A DNA stretch of 64,000 bases, from NCBI RefSeq assembly GCF_026616205.1, contig NZ_JANHGR010000002.1, forward strand, positions 62,001 through 126,000, in the 5' to 3' direction. The notes under the pieces were generated by a model. It had not been told where the DNA came from. It ran no database searches and saw nothing but the letters and a program-made list of their open reading frames with translations. The translations under genes were made by a program, and so were the position numbers. The stretch's first letter is position 1. The number at the start of each line of letters is the position of its first letter. Below, in pieces: positions 1 through 7,728 of this stretch. This DNA comes from Halolamina litorea. Lineage in GTDB: Archaea > Halobacteriota > Halobacteria > Halobacteriales > Haloferacaceae.

Positions 1-1585
1 GCACGTCGTCCTCGTCGACGTAGTCGCGGTCGGTCAGGAGGTCGACGCCAGCCATGACGTCGGTCAGCGTCACGTCGCCCCAGTCGCGCTCGATGGCCTG
101 CATGTAGTCCGTCCCGTAGCCGGTCGAACCGCGGGGGTTCGACCAGAAGACGACGTAACCACGCGCCGCGAGCGTCTGGAACTCGTGCCACATCGTGCCG
201 GCGGTGGTCCACATCGCGTGGGGGCCGCCGTGGACCTCGACGGCCAGCGGGTAGGTGCCGTCCTCGTTGAAGCCTTCGGGAGTGATCGTCCAGCCGTGGA
301 CCTCGCCCTGTTCGGACTCGAAGTGGAGCTCCTCGGGTTCCTGTACGTCGACGCCGCCGAGGTAGGTCCCGTTGAGTTCCGAGAGGCGGCGGCAGTCCTC
401 GCGCTCGACACCGCTGCCGCCGTCGAGGCCGGGTTCGGCGGCGTGCTCGCGCGCACAGACGAACACGTCACCCGGGTGGTCCCACTCGCTCATGGCGAAG
501 GCGACGTGCTCCTCGCCGACGTGGGCGGTACTGATCGCGCCGGGACGGACCACGCGGCTCGGCGCCTCGCTGGCGTCGCCGGGTGCCGTCCAGAGGCTGG
601 TCTTGCCCTCGTCGGGGGTCGAGAAGTAGACGCGCTCGCCCTCGGGGCCCCACTGCGGGGCGGCCTCGTAGCCCAGCCCGCGGTCGAGGTCCTCGGTGAT
701 CCACGCGACCTCGCCGCTGGCGGCCTCGAGCACCTTGAGTTCGGTCGGCTGGATGCTGATCTGCTCCTCCTCGCTGTAGAGGAACGCCAGGTCGCCCTCG
801 CCGTTGGCGGCGATGCCGGCGCCCCAGCCGCTCGACTCGTGGACCTTCTCGGCCTCGGCGGCGTCGGTGTCGTAGCGGTAGATGGAGTAGCGGTTGGAGT
901 CGTCTGGGTCCTCGCCGACGTCCTGTGCGGTGTAGTAGAGCGTCGAGGCGTCGCCCCACTCGGGGGAGCCGAAGTCGACGTCGCCGCTGGTGAGGCGCTC
1001 GACGGTGACGTCCTCGGCGTCGATGACGCCGTCACCGACGTGGGCGACGTAGACGTGTGCGCGGGTGCCGTCGAAGTACTGCTGGGCCGAGCGGTAGACG
1101 GTCCGGTCGATGACCCGCGGGTCGGGCGTCTCGCGCTCGTACTCCTCCTCCTCGGAGATGTCCACGTCGAGGCCCTCCTCGCGTTCCGCCTCGGTCGTCG
1201 ACTGGACGAACGCGATCCGGTTGCCGTCGGGCGACCACGAGATGGCGCCGACGCCGGCCGGGACTTCGGTGACGGGGCGGGCTTCGCCGCCGCTCACGGG
1301 GATGATCCAGAGCTGTGGGCGGTCGTCGTCCTTGCCGCGGTTCGAGACGAACGCGAGGCGGTCGCCGGAGGGGGACCAGCGGGGCTGGCTGTCGGCGCCC
1401 TCGGAGACGGTGAACTGGCGGGGCTCCTCGCTGCCGTCGCTGGGGACGAGGTGGATGGTGGACTCGTAGCTCTCGTCGTCGTCCGGGATCTGCCGGACGA
1501 AGGCGACCTGCTCGCCGTCGGGCGAGAGCCGGGCCTCGCCGGGCTTGGCGATGTCGTGGAAGTCGGCGGCCTCGATTCGTGCCAT
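1..1585 (-). CDS. S9 family peptidase (acylaminoacyl-peptidase type), C-terminus cut by window edge
   Basis: Serine peptidase of the prolyl oligopeptidase family, probably cytosolic, cleaving short or N-acylated peptides. About 528 codons are present from ATG at 1585. The N-terminal 350 or so residues hold repeated beta-propeller blades (motifs such as SPDGEQVAFV, SPSGDRLAFV, SPDGNRIAFV). The alpha/beta hydrolase domain then begins with the oxyanion segment EVHGGPH and the NPRGSTGYG motif. The nucleophile GxSxGG motif and the Asp and His of the triad would lie beyond position 1, so catalytic competence cannot be judged. The gene is divergent from the signal peptidase, with 165 bases between them. 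Confidence 0.93.
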   Translation of the reverse strand, partial: MARIEAADFHDIAKPGEARLSPDGEQVAFVRQIPDDDESYESTIHLVPSDGSEEPRQFTVSEGADSQPRWSPSGDRLAFVSNRGKDDDRPQLWIIPVSGGEARPVTEVPAGVGAISWSPDGNRIAFVQSTTEAEREEGLDVDISEEEEYERETPDPRVIDRTVYRSAQQYFDGTRAHVYVAHVGDGVIDAEDVTVERLTSGDVDFGSPEWGDASTLYYTAQDVGEDPDDSNRYSIYRYDTDAAEAEKVHESSGWGAGIAANGEGDLAFLYSEEEQISIQPTELKVLEAASGEVAWITEDLDRGLGYEAAPQWGPEGERVYFSTPDEGKTSLWTAPGDASEAPSRVVRPGAISTAHVGEEHVAFAMSEWDHPGDVFVCAREHAAEPGLDGGSGVEREDCRRLSELNGTYLGGVDVQEPEELHFESEQGEVHGWTITPEGFNEDGTYPLAVEVHGGPHAMWTTAGTMWHEFQTLAARGYVVFWSNPRGSTGYGTDYMQAIERDWGDVTLTDVMAGVDLLTDRDYVDEDDV

Positions 1586-1750
1586 GGTGTGACGCGCGGC
1601 CCTTCGGACCGAAAGGGTGTCGATTGCGGTCAGGGCGTGGGGGTCGACGACGGCGACGCGGTGTGGCGATGGCTCGCTGATCCCGGCGGGAGCGGGCGTC
1701 GGGGGGACAGACAGAAGGACTATGCACGCGCCCCGAGAAAGCCCGTACAG

Positions 1751-2626
1751 ATGAGCGCAGGCGATGGTCCCCGGCCGGAGCCGTCCACTGACGACGAGGA
1801 CGAGGGGCTGTTCTACCGGTTCCTCAACGACGAGACCGGCCCGCTGATGTTCGCCCGCGAGATGCTGACCAGCATCGCGACGGTGGCGGCGGTGGGCGTC
1901 CTCCTCTTCGCGATCAGCGGCGTCTGGCCGCCGATGGTCGCCGTCGAGAGCAGCAGCATGGACCCCAACATGCAGAAGGGTGACCTGATCTTCGTCACCG
2001 AACCCGGCCGGTTCGCGCCCGACGCCGCGCGCGGCGATACGGGCGTCGTCACGTACGAAACCGGGCAGGAAGTCGGCTACAAGACGTTCAACGACTACGG
2101 GACGGTGGTGATCTACGAGAGCAGCAGCGAGTTCCGACCGCCGATCATCCACCGCGCACGCTTCTGGGTCGACGAGGGCGAAAACTGGTACGACCGCGCC
2201 AACGAGGCGTGGGTGCAGGGCGCCGACAACTGCGACCAGATGGACAACTGTCCGGCGCCCCACGCGGGGTTCATCACGAAAGGCGACAACAACAACTACT
2301 ACGACCAGACCGGCGACATCCGCGCCCCGGTCAAGCCGGAGTGGGTGATCGGGACCGCGCGGGTCCGCATCCCCTACCTCGGCTGGGTCCGCCTCGGCGT
2401 CTCCGGCGCGATGGTCGCCGACACCGGGATAACGTCGGCGACGACGGCCGACGACGCGGCGACGCCGGGTCCGGTGGAGATGGTGACCGATCCGACCGGC
2501 AACGTCAGCACGAGTTCGACCGGAGACGTCACCGTTTCCGGTGGAGCCGTGGCGTCGATGGCGTCGCCCAGCGTGTCGGCTCAGGGGCCGACGCCAGCGT
2601 CGACGGCCCCGACGGCGACGGCCTGA
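1751..2626 (+). CDS. sec11: Archaeal Sec11-type signal peptidase I
   Basis: Membrane signal peptidase that removes signal peptides from Sec (and possibly Tat) substrates outside the cytoplasmic membrane. The protein is 291 aa. A transmembrane helix spans about residues 38-60. The catalytic Ser is S69 in ESSSMDPN. The archaeal/ER-type catalytic His is H134 in PIIHRAR, replacing the bacterial Lys, and the Asp is D179 in TKGDNNNYY. The open frame extends far upstream, but ATG at 1751 is chosen because homology and the acidic N-terminus begin there; the upstream part is antisense to the S9 peptidase. The last 60 residues are Ser/Thr/Ala-rich and low in complexity. The gene is convergent with orc1, as in other haloarchaeal oriC1 loci. 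Confidence 0.93.
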   Translation: MSAGDGPRPEPSTDDEDEGLFYRFLNDETGPLMFAREMLTSIATVAAVGVLLFAISGVWPPMVAVESSSMDPNMQKGDLIFVTEPGRFAPDAARGDTGVVTYETGQEVGYKTFNDYGTVVIYESSSEFRPPIIHRARFWVDEGENWYDRANEAWVQGADNCDQMDNCPAPHAGFITKGDNNNYYDQTGDIRAPVKPEWVIGTARVRIPYLGWVRLGVSGAMVADTGITSATTADDAATPGPVEMVTDPTGNVSTSSTGDVTVSGGAVASMASPSVSAQGPTPASTAPTATA

Positions 2627-2661
2627 GGGCTATCGCTTCGAGTGGAAACGAGCGTCAAACG

Positions 2662-2697
2662 ACGAGAAGCGGCGCGGTCACGAGAAGCGGCGCGGTC
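2662..2697. repeat. Perfect 18-bp tandem duplication at the orc1 3' end
   Basis: Two identical adjacent 18-base units (ACGAGAAGCGGCGCGGTC) lie at 2662-2679 and 2680-2697. Read on the minus strand, the unit carries the orc1 stop codon (TGA at 2698-2696), and the same TGA recurs in frame 18 bases later. The duplication therefore creates a tandem stop in the short convergent gap between the signal peptidase and orc1. Confidence 0.8.
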
Positions 2698-4372
2698 AGT
2701 TGTCGAATCGAGCCTGCACGAACGGTTGGGCGTTCTCGATGTCGCCGAGCCGTGAGTCCGACAGCAGGACGTGTTCGGTCTCCTCGATCGGGACCGACAG
2801 CGATATCTCCTTCGTGCGGCCGTAACGACCCTTCGAGACGACGACGGCGTTGACGATGCCCAGCATGTCGAGTTCGCTGATGAGGTCGGTGACACGGCGC
2901 TGGGTAAGGACGTCGGCGTCGATCTCCTCACAGAGGCGCTTGTAGATGTTGAACACCTCGCCGGTGTTGATGTTGTGGACGCCGTTTTTCTCCAGCAGGA
3001 TGGTCGCGAACAGGACGATCTTGCTCTGAGTCGGGAGGGTGCGAACGACCTCGACGACGCGGTCGAGTTCGATCTTGTCCTGTGCCTGCCGGACGTGCTG
3101 TTCCTCGACGGTCTCTGCCTGACTCCGCTCGGCGAGTTCGCCGGCGGTCCGGAGCAGGTCCAGCGCGCGCCGGGCGTCACCGTGTTCCTGCGCGGCGAAG
3201 GCCGCACACAGCGGGATCACGTCGTCGGTAAGTGCGTCGTCCTTGAACGCCACGTCCGAGCGGTGCTGGAGGATGTCCCGGAGCTGATTGGCGTCGTAGG
3301 GCGGGAAGACGATCTCCTCCTCGCCCAGGCTCGACTTGACGCGGGGGTCGAGGAAGTCGGTGAACTTCAGGTCGTTCGAGATCCCCATGATCGAGATGCG
3401 GGAGTTCTCCAACTCCGAGTTCATCCGCGAGAGGTTGTAGAGCGTGTCGTCGCCGGACTTCTCGACGAGTTTGTCGATCTCGTCGAGCATGATGACGACC
3501 ACGCGCTCGTGGTAGTCGATGGCGTCGAAGAACTTGGAGTAGACCCGGTCGGTGGGCCACCCGGTCATGGGGACCTCCTCCATCTCCTCGCGGTCGGTTT
3601 CGAGGTCGGCGATCCGGTCGTCGACGGCCGAAACGTCGTCGTACTCGGTGTCGGCGAGAGTGGCGGTGCCCGCCTCGGTGGCTTCCGAGCGGAGGTCCCG
3701 AAGGTCTTCGAGCCTGCCGGCGACGATTTCGCGGTTCTTCTCGATGAACTTGTTCGCCAACTGCGCGAGGACGCGGTACTGCGTGTCGGTGATCTCGCAG
3801 TTGATGTACTCGACCTCGCAGGGGACGTCGTACTTCTGGGAGGTGGACTCCAACTCCTGGCTCACGAACTTCGCGCTCGCGGTCTTCCCGGTCCCGGTCT
3901 TGCCGTAGATCAGGATGTTCGACGGGGTGTCACCGCGCAGCGCGGAGACGAGGATCGTCGCCATCTGGTTGATCTGGTCGGTCCGGTGGGGGAGCTCGTG
4001 GGGCGTGTAGGACGGGCGCAGGACCTCCTTGTTGCGGAAGATCGGCTCGCCGGCCATCAGGTCGTCGAACAGCCCCTGGCTGTCGTCGTCGTCCTCGAGC
4101 ATCCGGTCGATGTCGACGCCGCCGGTGTCGAGGTTGACGGAGGTGTCGACGGTGTCGCTCCCGGCGACCGAACCGGTGGCGTCGGCGTCTCCCGAGAGGT
4201 CGGACTCCACGTCGGGAACCGTCCCGGACGGTTCGTCCGAGGTGTCGGTCTCGGGGGCGTCCGGATCCGGCGTGGCCTCGTCGGCGTCGAAGGCGTCGTC
4301 GTCCGCGGTCGGCCACCCCTCGTTCTCGTCGTCCGCTCCCTCCTCCCGGTTCGTGTCGTCGGTTTCGTCCAT
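2696..4372 (-). CDS. orc1: Orc1/Cdc6 replication initiator
   Basis: Origin-binding AAA+ ATPase that recognises ORB repeats and recruits the MCM helicase. The protein is 558 aa. The N-terminal 110 residues are very acidic and low in complexity. Walker A is GKTGTGKT (157-164). Walker B with the D-E pair is VVVIMLDEID (about 291-300). Sensor and lid follow, and a C-terminal winged-helix domain ends in the LSDSRLGD region. A charged helical stretch of about 55 residues (roughly 214-270) separates Walker A from Walker B. The start at 4372 (MDETDD) is preferred over the upstream extension because an ORB lies only 7 bases before it (4379-4400), which suggests autoregulation. The adjacent 1.36-kb origin confirms this as the oriC-linked paralogue. 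Confidence 0.96.
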   Translation of the reverse strand: MDETDDTNREEGADDENEGWPTADDDAFDADEATPDPDAPETDTSDEPSGTVPDVESDLSGDADATGSVAGSDTVDTSVNLDTGGVDIDRMLEDDDDSQGLFDDLMAGEPIFRNKEVLRPSYTPHELPHRTDQINQMATILVSALRGDTPSNILIYGKTGTGKTASAKFVSQELESTSQKYDVPCEVEYINCEITDTQYRVLAQLANKFIEKNREIVAGRLEDLRDLRSEATEAGTATLADTEYDDVSAVDDRIADLETDREEMEEVPMTGWPTDRVYSKFFDAIDYHERVVVIMLDEIDKLVEKSGDDTLYNLSRMNSELENSRISIMGISNDLKFTDFLDPRVKSSLGEEEIVFPPYDANQLRDILQHRSDVAFKDDALTDDVIPLCAAFAAQEHGDARRALDLLRTAGELAERSQAETVEEQHVRQAQDKIELDRVVEVVRTLPTQSKIVLFATILLEKNGVHNINTGEVFNIYKRLCEEIDADVLTQRRVTDLISELDMLGIVNAVVVSKGRYGRTKEISLSVPIEETEHVLLSDSRLGDIENAQPFVQARFDN

Positions 4373-4378
4373 TTGTGT

Positions 4379-4400
4379 ACCCCTACGTTTCAGGTGGAAG
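4379..4400 (-). repeat. ORB 1, abutting the orc1 start
   Basis: On the minus strand it reads CTTCCACCTGAAACG, then TAGGGGT. It is a full consensus match that ends 7 bases from the orc1 ATG and overlaps the region where its promoter or leader must lie, so initiator binding here would be expected to repress or tune orc1. Confidence 0.88.
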
Positions 4401-4698
4401 ACGCCGTGCGAGACCCCCATATTCGACGCGAAAGGGCCTATGAGACTCGATACGTGGCCGGGAGTCTCGCAGCGTCGTCCAGTTGATGCAGTCGAACCAA
4501 ATGAATAGGGGTACCAAAAGCCTGTCCCTGTCGGCCCGTCCCGTCGGAGCGGCGGCGCCGGTAACCCGGCCACTCGCCGTCGCTCACGGCTGCCGGATAC
4601 TGCCACATCCGACGGAGCCGGCGCCGTTGGGCCATCACGCCGTTCCTTAGCGTGCTGAGACGCTCGCTCGTGATCCAGCGTCCCGCGGTGACCCCCCA

Positions 4699-4720
4699 AC
4701 CCCTCCGTTTCGAGTGCACA
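4699..4720 (-). repeat. ORB 2
   Basis: The minus strand reads TGTGCACTCGAAACG followed by GAGGGGT. The core GAAACGGAGGGGT is intact and the upstream TTCCAC half is altered to TGCAC. Confidence 0.82.
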
Positions 4721-4744
4721 ACGAACTCAGGGATGGCCCGTCGG

Positions 4745-4767
4745 TTGGAGGTGAAGCGGAAGGGGGT
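4745..4767 (+). repeat. ORB 3 (degenerate)
   Basis: The plus strand reads TTGGAGGTGAAGCG followed by GAAGGGGGT. One core base differs (GAAGCG for GAAACG), but spacing and G-tract are kept. It lies 19 bases from ORB 4 in the same orientation. Confidence 0.65.
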
Positions 4768-4786
4768 CGTTTCGCGTCTGTGGGTA

Positions 4787-4808
4787 TATGGAGGTGAAAC
4801 GCCGGGGT
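4787..4808 (+). repeat. ORB 4
   Basis: The plus strand reads TATGGAGGTGAAACG followed by CCGGGGT. The core GAAACG and the GGGGT end are intact. Sites 3 and 4 share GGAGGTGAA. Confidence 0.75.
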
Positions 4809-4862
4809 CCGACCCACTGGCGACCGAAAGCGCGCGAAATTTTCCGGTCTGAGGTGTCAATG

Positions 4863-4938
4863 GTCGGCTACAGCCCGGTGGTGAGGTGGCAGCAGTCGGC
4901 TACAGCCGCCGGTGTTGGGTGTCGGTGGTCGGCCACAG
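4863..4938 (+). repeat. Triplicated GTCGGCYACAG motif inside oriC
   Basis: Eleven-base copies lie at 4863-4873, 4895-4905 and 4928-4938, spaced 32 and 33 bases apart, which is about three helical turns. The first two are GTCGGCTACAG and the third is GTCGGCCACAG. A loosely conserved CCGGTG or CCGGGTG follows each. The motif does not resemble an ORB. Confidence 0.7.
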
Positions 4939-5098
4939 TCCGGGTGTTCGAGTGCAGCCCTGTTCGCGGAGTGCGCGACCGTCCACGATCGAGGCGGGTG
5001 TACGGCCGATAGGTGTTGGTCGATCTACTCCGTGGGAGCGAGCTGCGACGGACGGGAAGCGAAGCCCGTTCATCGAGGGACGGCGGGATCGGGGGACC

Positions 5099-5120
5099 AC
5101 CCCCCATTGTTTCCCGTCGA
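5099..5120 (-). repeat. ORB 5 (degenerate)
   Basis: The minus strand reads TCGACGGGAAAC, then AATGGGGGGT. The G-tract is long but the core is GAAACA. It lies directly beside ORB 6 in the same orientation. Confidence 0.6.
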
Positions 5121-5136
5121 TGCCGACGACCCCCCC

Positions 5137-5158
5137 ACCCCCTCGTTTCGGGTGGAAC
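5137..5158 (-). repeat. ORB 6, left flank of the putative unwinding element
   Basis: The minus strand reads GTTCCACCCGAAACG followed by AGGGGGT, a full consensus match. It is inverted relative to ORB 7, with its G-tract pointing away from the AT-richer core. Confidence 0.9.
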
Positions 5159-5194
5159 GGGGCTGATGGTGGGGGTGGGGAGAGGGATGCGGCA

Positions 5195-5300
5195 GAAAAT
5201 GCCGTCTGTCAGTCGATGGTTTTACTACACCGCACGATAGATTAGTCCGTACTGCCTTAGCCGTTCTTCGTTTCGTGGTGGAAGTGTTGGTGAGTTATCG
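5195..5300. other. Candidate DNA unwinding element of oriC
   Basis: This stretch is close to half A+T against about 30% in the surroundings, with runs such as GGTTTTACTACA, GATAGATTAG and GAGTTATCGCTATTC. It lies between the inverted ORBs 6 and 7, where archaeal origins melt. The assignment rests on composition and position only. Confidence 0.6.
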
Positions 5301-5344
5301 CTATTCGGCAGCTGCTCGCGACCCCACCCCTCCAGCAGATGCGT

Positions 5345-5366
5345 GTTCCACAGGAAACGAGGGGGT
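5345..5366 (+). repeat. ORB 7, right flank of the putative unwinding element
   Basis: The plus strand reads GTTCCACAGGAAACG followed by AGGGGGT, a full consensus match. It is the mirror image of ORB 6, 186 bases away. Confidence 0.9.
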
Positions 5367-5470
5367 GGGGGTTGTTTCCCGTCGAGTGTCTCCCCGAACC
5401 TCCGGATCGTTTCGGGTGCAGTGTCGCTCCGCCCTGATTCGTGTCGAAACGCGCTCCGGATTCGCGAAAC

Positions 5471-5492
5471 AGGCCTCCGTTTCGACTGGAAA
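5471..5492 (-). repeat. ORB 8
   Basis: The minus strand reads TTTCCAGTCGAAACG followed by GAGGCCT. The core is complete but the G-tract is interrupted. Confidence 0.72.
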
Positions 5493-5535
5493 CCCCCGCA
5501 GATCTCTGCGCTTTGGTAGCACGTCTGGGCGTTCG

Positions 5536-5557
5536 ACCCCTCCGTTTCACGTCGAGG
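5536..5557 (-). repeat. ORB 9
   Basis: The minus strand reads CCTCGACGTGAAACG followed by GAGGGGT. Core and G-tract are intact. It is the ORB nearest to the oapA promoter. Confidence 0.82.
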
Positions 5558-5659
5558 TTCGACGTGGCGGTCGGCGCCGCGGCGGTGATGGGTCAGCGTC
5601 GCCCGGCGACCCACGCACGGGAAAACCGATATCCGTCCGCTCGACCCCGGTCGACGCCA

Positions 5660-5668
5660 TTCTTAAGT
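5660..5668 (+). promoter_or_regulatory. TATA-like box of the oapABC operon
   Basis: TTCTTAAGT is the only AT-rich hexamer-like stretch shortly before oapA. Initiation about 27 bases downstream would leave a leader of some 36 bases containing AGGAG at 5717-5721, six bases before the ATG. An untranslated leader with a Shine-Dalgarno is the less common arrangement in haloarchaea. Confidence 0.55.
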
Positions 5669-5727
5669 GGGTTGCCGGCGGTACTGGGGACAACGGCCCT
5701 CCACGTTGTGGGGGGCAGGAGAAAAGG

Positions 5728-6369
5728 ATGGGTCTGCTCACGAGTCTGAAAGACAGCATTACGCGGGTCACCGACGGCCTGTTTGCCTCAGAGGAGCCGA
5801 AACGCATCGGGATCTACGGCCCGCCCAACGCCGGGAAGACGACGTTGGCGAACCGCATCGCCCGCGACTGGACCGGCGACGCGGTGGGCCCGGAGAGTCA
5901 CATCCCGCACGAGACACGCCGCGCACGACGCAAGGAGGGGGTGACTATCGAGCGCAGCGGCAAGGAGGTCACCATCGACATCGTCGACACCCCCGGGGTG
6001 ACGACGAAGGTCGACTACGAGGAGTTCCTCGAACACGACATGGAGAAGGAGGACGCCGTGCGCCGCTCCCGCGAGGCCACCGAGGGCGTCGCGGAGGCGA
6101 TGCACTGGCTCCGCGAGGACGTCGACGGCGTCATCTACGTGCTCGACAGCACCGAGGACCCCTTCACGCAGGTCAACACGATGCTGATCGGCATCATCGA
6201 GAGCCAGGAGCTCCCCGTGCTGATCCTCGCCAACAAGATCGACAAGGAGGAGTCCGACATCCAGCGGATCGCGAACGCGTTCCCGCAGCACGAGACGATC
6301 CCGCTCTCCGCACTCGAGGGACAGAACATGGACGAGGTTTACGAGAACATCGCGGAGTACTTCGCCTGA
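5728..6369 (+). CDS. oapA: Origin-associated Era-like GTP-binding protein OapA
   Basis: Small P-loop GTPase of 213 aa, product of the first of three genes conserved beside haloarchaeal oriC1. G1 is GPPNAGKT (31-38), G3 is DTPG (87-90) and G4 is NKID (169-172), with SALEG as a likely G5. The substrate is GTP; the partner and exact role are unknown, and a link to replication is inferred from its fixed position. The ATG at 5728 follows AGGAG by six bases. The longer upstream reading frame runs through the ORBs and is rejected. It is followed after two bases by oapB. Confidence 0.92.
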   Translation: MGLLTSLKDSITRVTDGLFASEEPKRIGIYGPPNAGKTTLANRIARDWTGDAVGPESHIPHETRRARRKEGVTIERSGKEVTIDIVDTPGVTTKVDYEEFLEHDMEKEDAVRRSREATEGVAEAMHWLREDVDGVIYVLDSTEDPFTQVNTMLIGIIESQELPVLILANKIDKEESDIQRIANAFPQHETIPLSALEGQNMDEVYENIAEYFA

Positions 6370-6371
6370 TC

Positions 6372-6791
6372 ATGGCCGAAGCAACGAGCGGCGACGGCGA
6401 CGGCACGCCCCCCGAAGAGGACGGCCTCGACGACGGCGTCCGGGTCGACATGATCAGTGGCGCCCGCATGGACGGGCTGACGAGCATGGAGAAGATCCGG
6501 CTGATCCTCGACGGGGTCAGGGACGGCAACATCGTGATCCTCGAGGAGGGTCTAAGCCCCGACGAGGAGTCGAAACTGATCGAGGTCACCATGACCGAGA
6601 TCAGCCCCGACGAGTTCAGCGGGATCGAGATCGAGACCTACCCCAAGTCCAGTTCCAAGGAGCCGGGGCTGTTCGACCGGCTGATGGGCAACGAGACCAC
6701 CCAGAAGCTGACCGTGATCGGGCCGGCAAACCAGATCGAGACGCTGCACAAAGACGAGAACCTCATCAGCGCGCTGGTCTCGCGCAAGTAG
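6372..6791 (+). CDS. oapB: Origin-associated DUF2073 protein OapB
   Basis: Conserved archaeal protein of 139 aa with a DUF2073-type core (residues about 27-139: GLTSMEKIRLILDGV, GNIVILEEGLSPDEESKLIE). It has no catalytic motif and no membrane segment. The N-terminal 25 residues are acidic and variable. It starts two bases after oapA ends and is followed by oapC after three bases, so the three are surely co-transcribed. Family knowledge says that oapABC stay next to the major origin; the molecular role is not established. Confidence 0.9.
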   Translation: MAEATSGDGDGTPPEEDGLDDGVRVDMISGARMDGLTSMEKIRLILDGVRDGNIVILEEGLSPDEESKLIEVTMTEISPDEFSGIEIETYPKSSSKEPGLFDRLMGNETTQKLTVIGPANQIETLHKDENLISALVSRK

Positions 6792-6794
6792 CCC

Positions 6795-7646
6795 GTGCCT
6801 CACGAGTGCACCAACTGCGGTCGGACGTTCGAGAACGGCTCGAAGCAGATGCTCTCGGGCTGTCCGGACTGTGGCGGGAACAAGTTCCAGTTCCAGCCCG
6901 CCGGCAAGGCCTCGGCGGCGGACGCCGCCGACTCGACGGCCGACCCCGCAGAACCTGCCGACCAGACACCGACGGCCGACCCCGCGCCGGCCGTCGACGC
7001 CGACGACGCGGCCACCGCGGACACAGAGCGGGAGCTGTCCGAACTCATACAGGACGACGACCCCGCGAGCGTCGCCGACGCGGGCGCCGGTACCGACCGC
7101 GCCGCCGACGACTCGGTTCCCGTCGAGTTCGACGACGAGTTCGAGGACGCCCAGATCGACGACGAGGTGGGCGAGGAGAACAGCGCCCAGAGCGACGCTC
7201 GATCCTCTTCGGCCAGCTTCGACGAGATCGACGAGGCCCGTCGCAAGATGGAGGAGGCCGCCGAGGAGCGTCTCGACGAGGTGGCGGGACAAGCGCGGGG
7301 CACCCCACAGGGCCCGCCGACCGACCCGCCGGCCAGTGAGGAGAGCGAAGCGTTCGACATCTCGGGCGCCGTCGGACCCGACGACGGCGAACCCGTCGAG
7401 AAACAGCCCGTCGGCGGCGCAACCGGCGAGCCTGCCGAGCCGGTGACCGACGACGACACCGACCTCGCGGCGCTGCGTGAGGAGCTCAACGACCAGTTCG
7501 AGAGCATCAAGATCACCGCGCCCGGGCAGTACGAACTCAACCTCATGGAGCTGTACGACCGCAAGGAGTACATCATCTCCTTGCAGGAGGACGGCCGGTA
7601 CGTGATCGAGATGGCCGACAGCTACGGGATCGACGACGATAGCTGA
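6795..7646 (+). CDS. oapC: Origin-associated zinc-ribbon protein OapC
   Basis: Protein of 283 aa starting with GTG at 6795. An N-terminal zinc ribbon is formed by C5-x2-C8 and C23-x2-C26 (PHECTNCG, SGCPDCGG). A long acidic, disordered Ala/Asp-rich middle (about 35-235) follows, then a compact C-terminal domain (about 236-283) with the hydrophobic pattern KITAPGQYELNL and KEYIISLQEDG. The arrangement of ribbon plus acidic linker plus short beta-rich domain fits the oapC product of haloarchaeal oriC1 loci. Function is unknown; nucleic acid or protein binding by the ribbon is an inference. Confidence 0.9.
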   Translation: MPHECTNCGRTFENGSKQMLSGCPDCGGNKFQFQPAGKASAADAADSTADPAEPADQTPTADPAPAVDADDAATADTERELSELIQDDDPASVADAGAGTDRAADDSVPVEFDDEFEDAQIDDEVGEENSAQSDARSSSASFDEIDEARRKMEEAAEERLDEVAGQARGTPQGPPTDPPASEESEAFDISGAVGPDDGEPVEKQPVGGATGEPAEPVTDDDTDLAALREELNDQFESIKITAPGQYELNLMELYDRKEYIISLQEDGRYVIEMADSYGIDDDS

Positions 7647-7728
7647 GCGACCCGCCGTTTTTCCTCGACCACGAACACGCCGACGCCTGACAGCAACTGT
7701 TAACAGCGCCCCGGTCGCAGTCGGGGGT

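Larger units (their letters stand above)
4373..5727. other. oriC: Chromosomal replication origin (oriC1-type) with ORB repeats
   Basis: This 1355-base stretch has no credible gene and separates orc1 from oapA. It holds at least nine ORB-like sites (half-palindrome TTCCAC-NN-GAAACG followed by a G-tract), three on the plus strand and six on the minus strand. The inner pair at 5137-5158 and 5345-5366 is inverted, with both G-tracts pointing outward, and flanks the most AT-rich part of the region (about 5195-5300). Three copies of an 11-base GTCGGCYACAG motif lie at 4863-4938. ORBs flanking an unwinding element beside an orc1/cdc6 gene are the established archaeal origin architecture, and the sec11-orc1-oriC-oapABC order is the known haloarchaeal oriC1 context. 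Confidence 0.93.

Noticed and set aside
185-1750. Long plus-strand open frame joined to the signal peptidase
   Set aside because: It is antisense to the S9 peptidase, whose beta-propeller motifs are clear; high GC keeps the opposite strand open. The peptidase start is at 1751.
2771-4486. 571-residue plus-strand frame opposite orc1
   Set aside because: Shadow of orc1. The composition is Val/Gly/Asp-rich without motifs, and orc1 has intact AAA+ signatures.
4652-5245. Several frames of 60-120 codons inside the origin
   Set aside because: They lie across ORBs and the AT-richer core, lack a plausible start context, and are mutually overlapping in several frames.
5271-5287. ORB-like CTTCCACCACGAAACGAAG on the minus strand
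   Set aside because: The half-site spacing is one base too long and the G-tract is absent, so it was not counted as an ORB.
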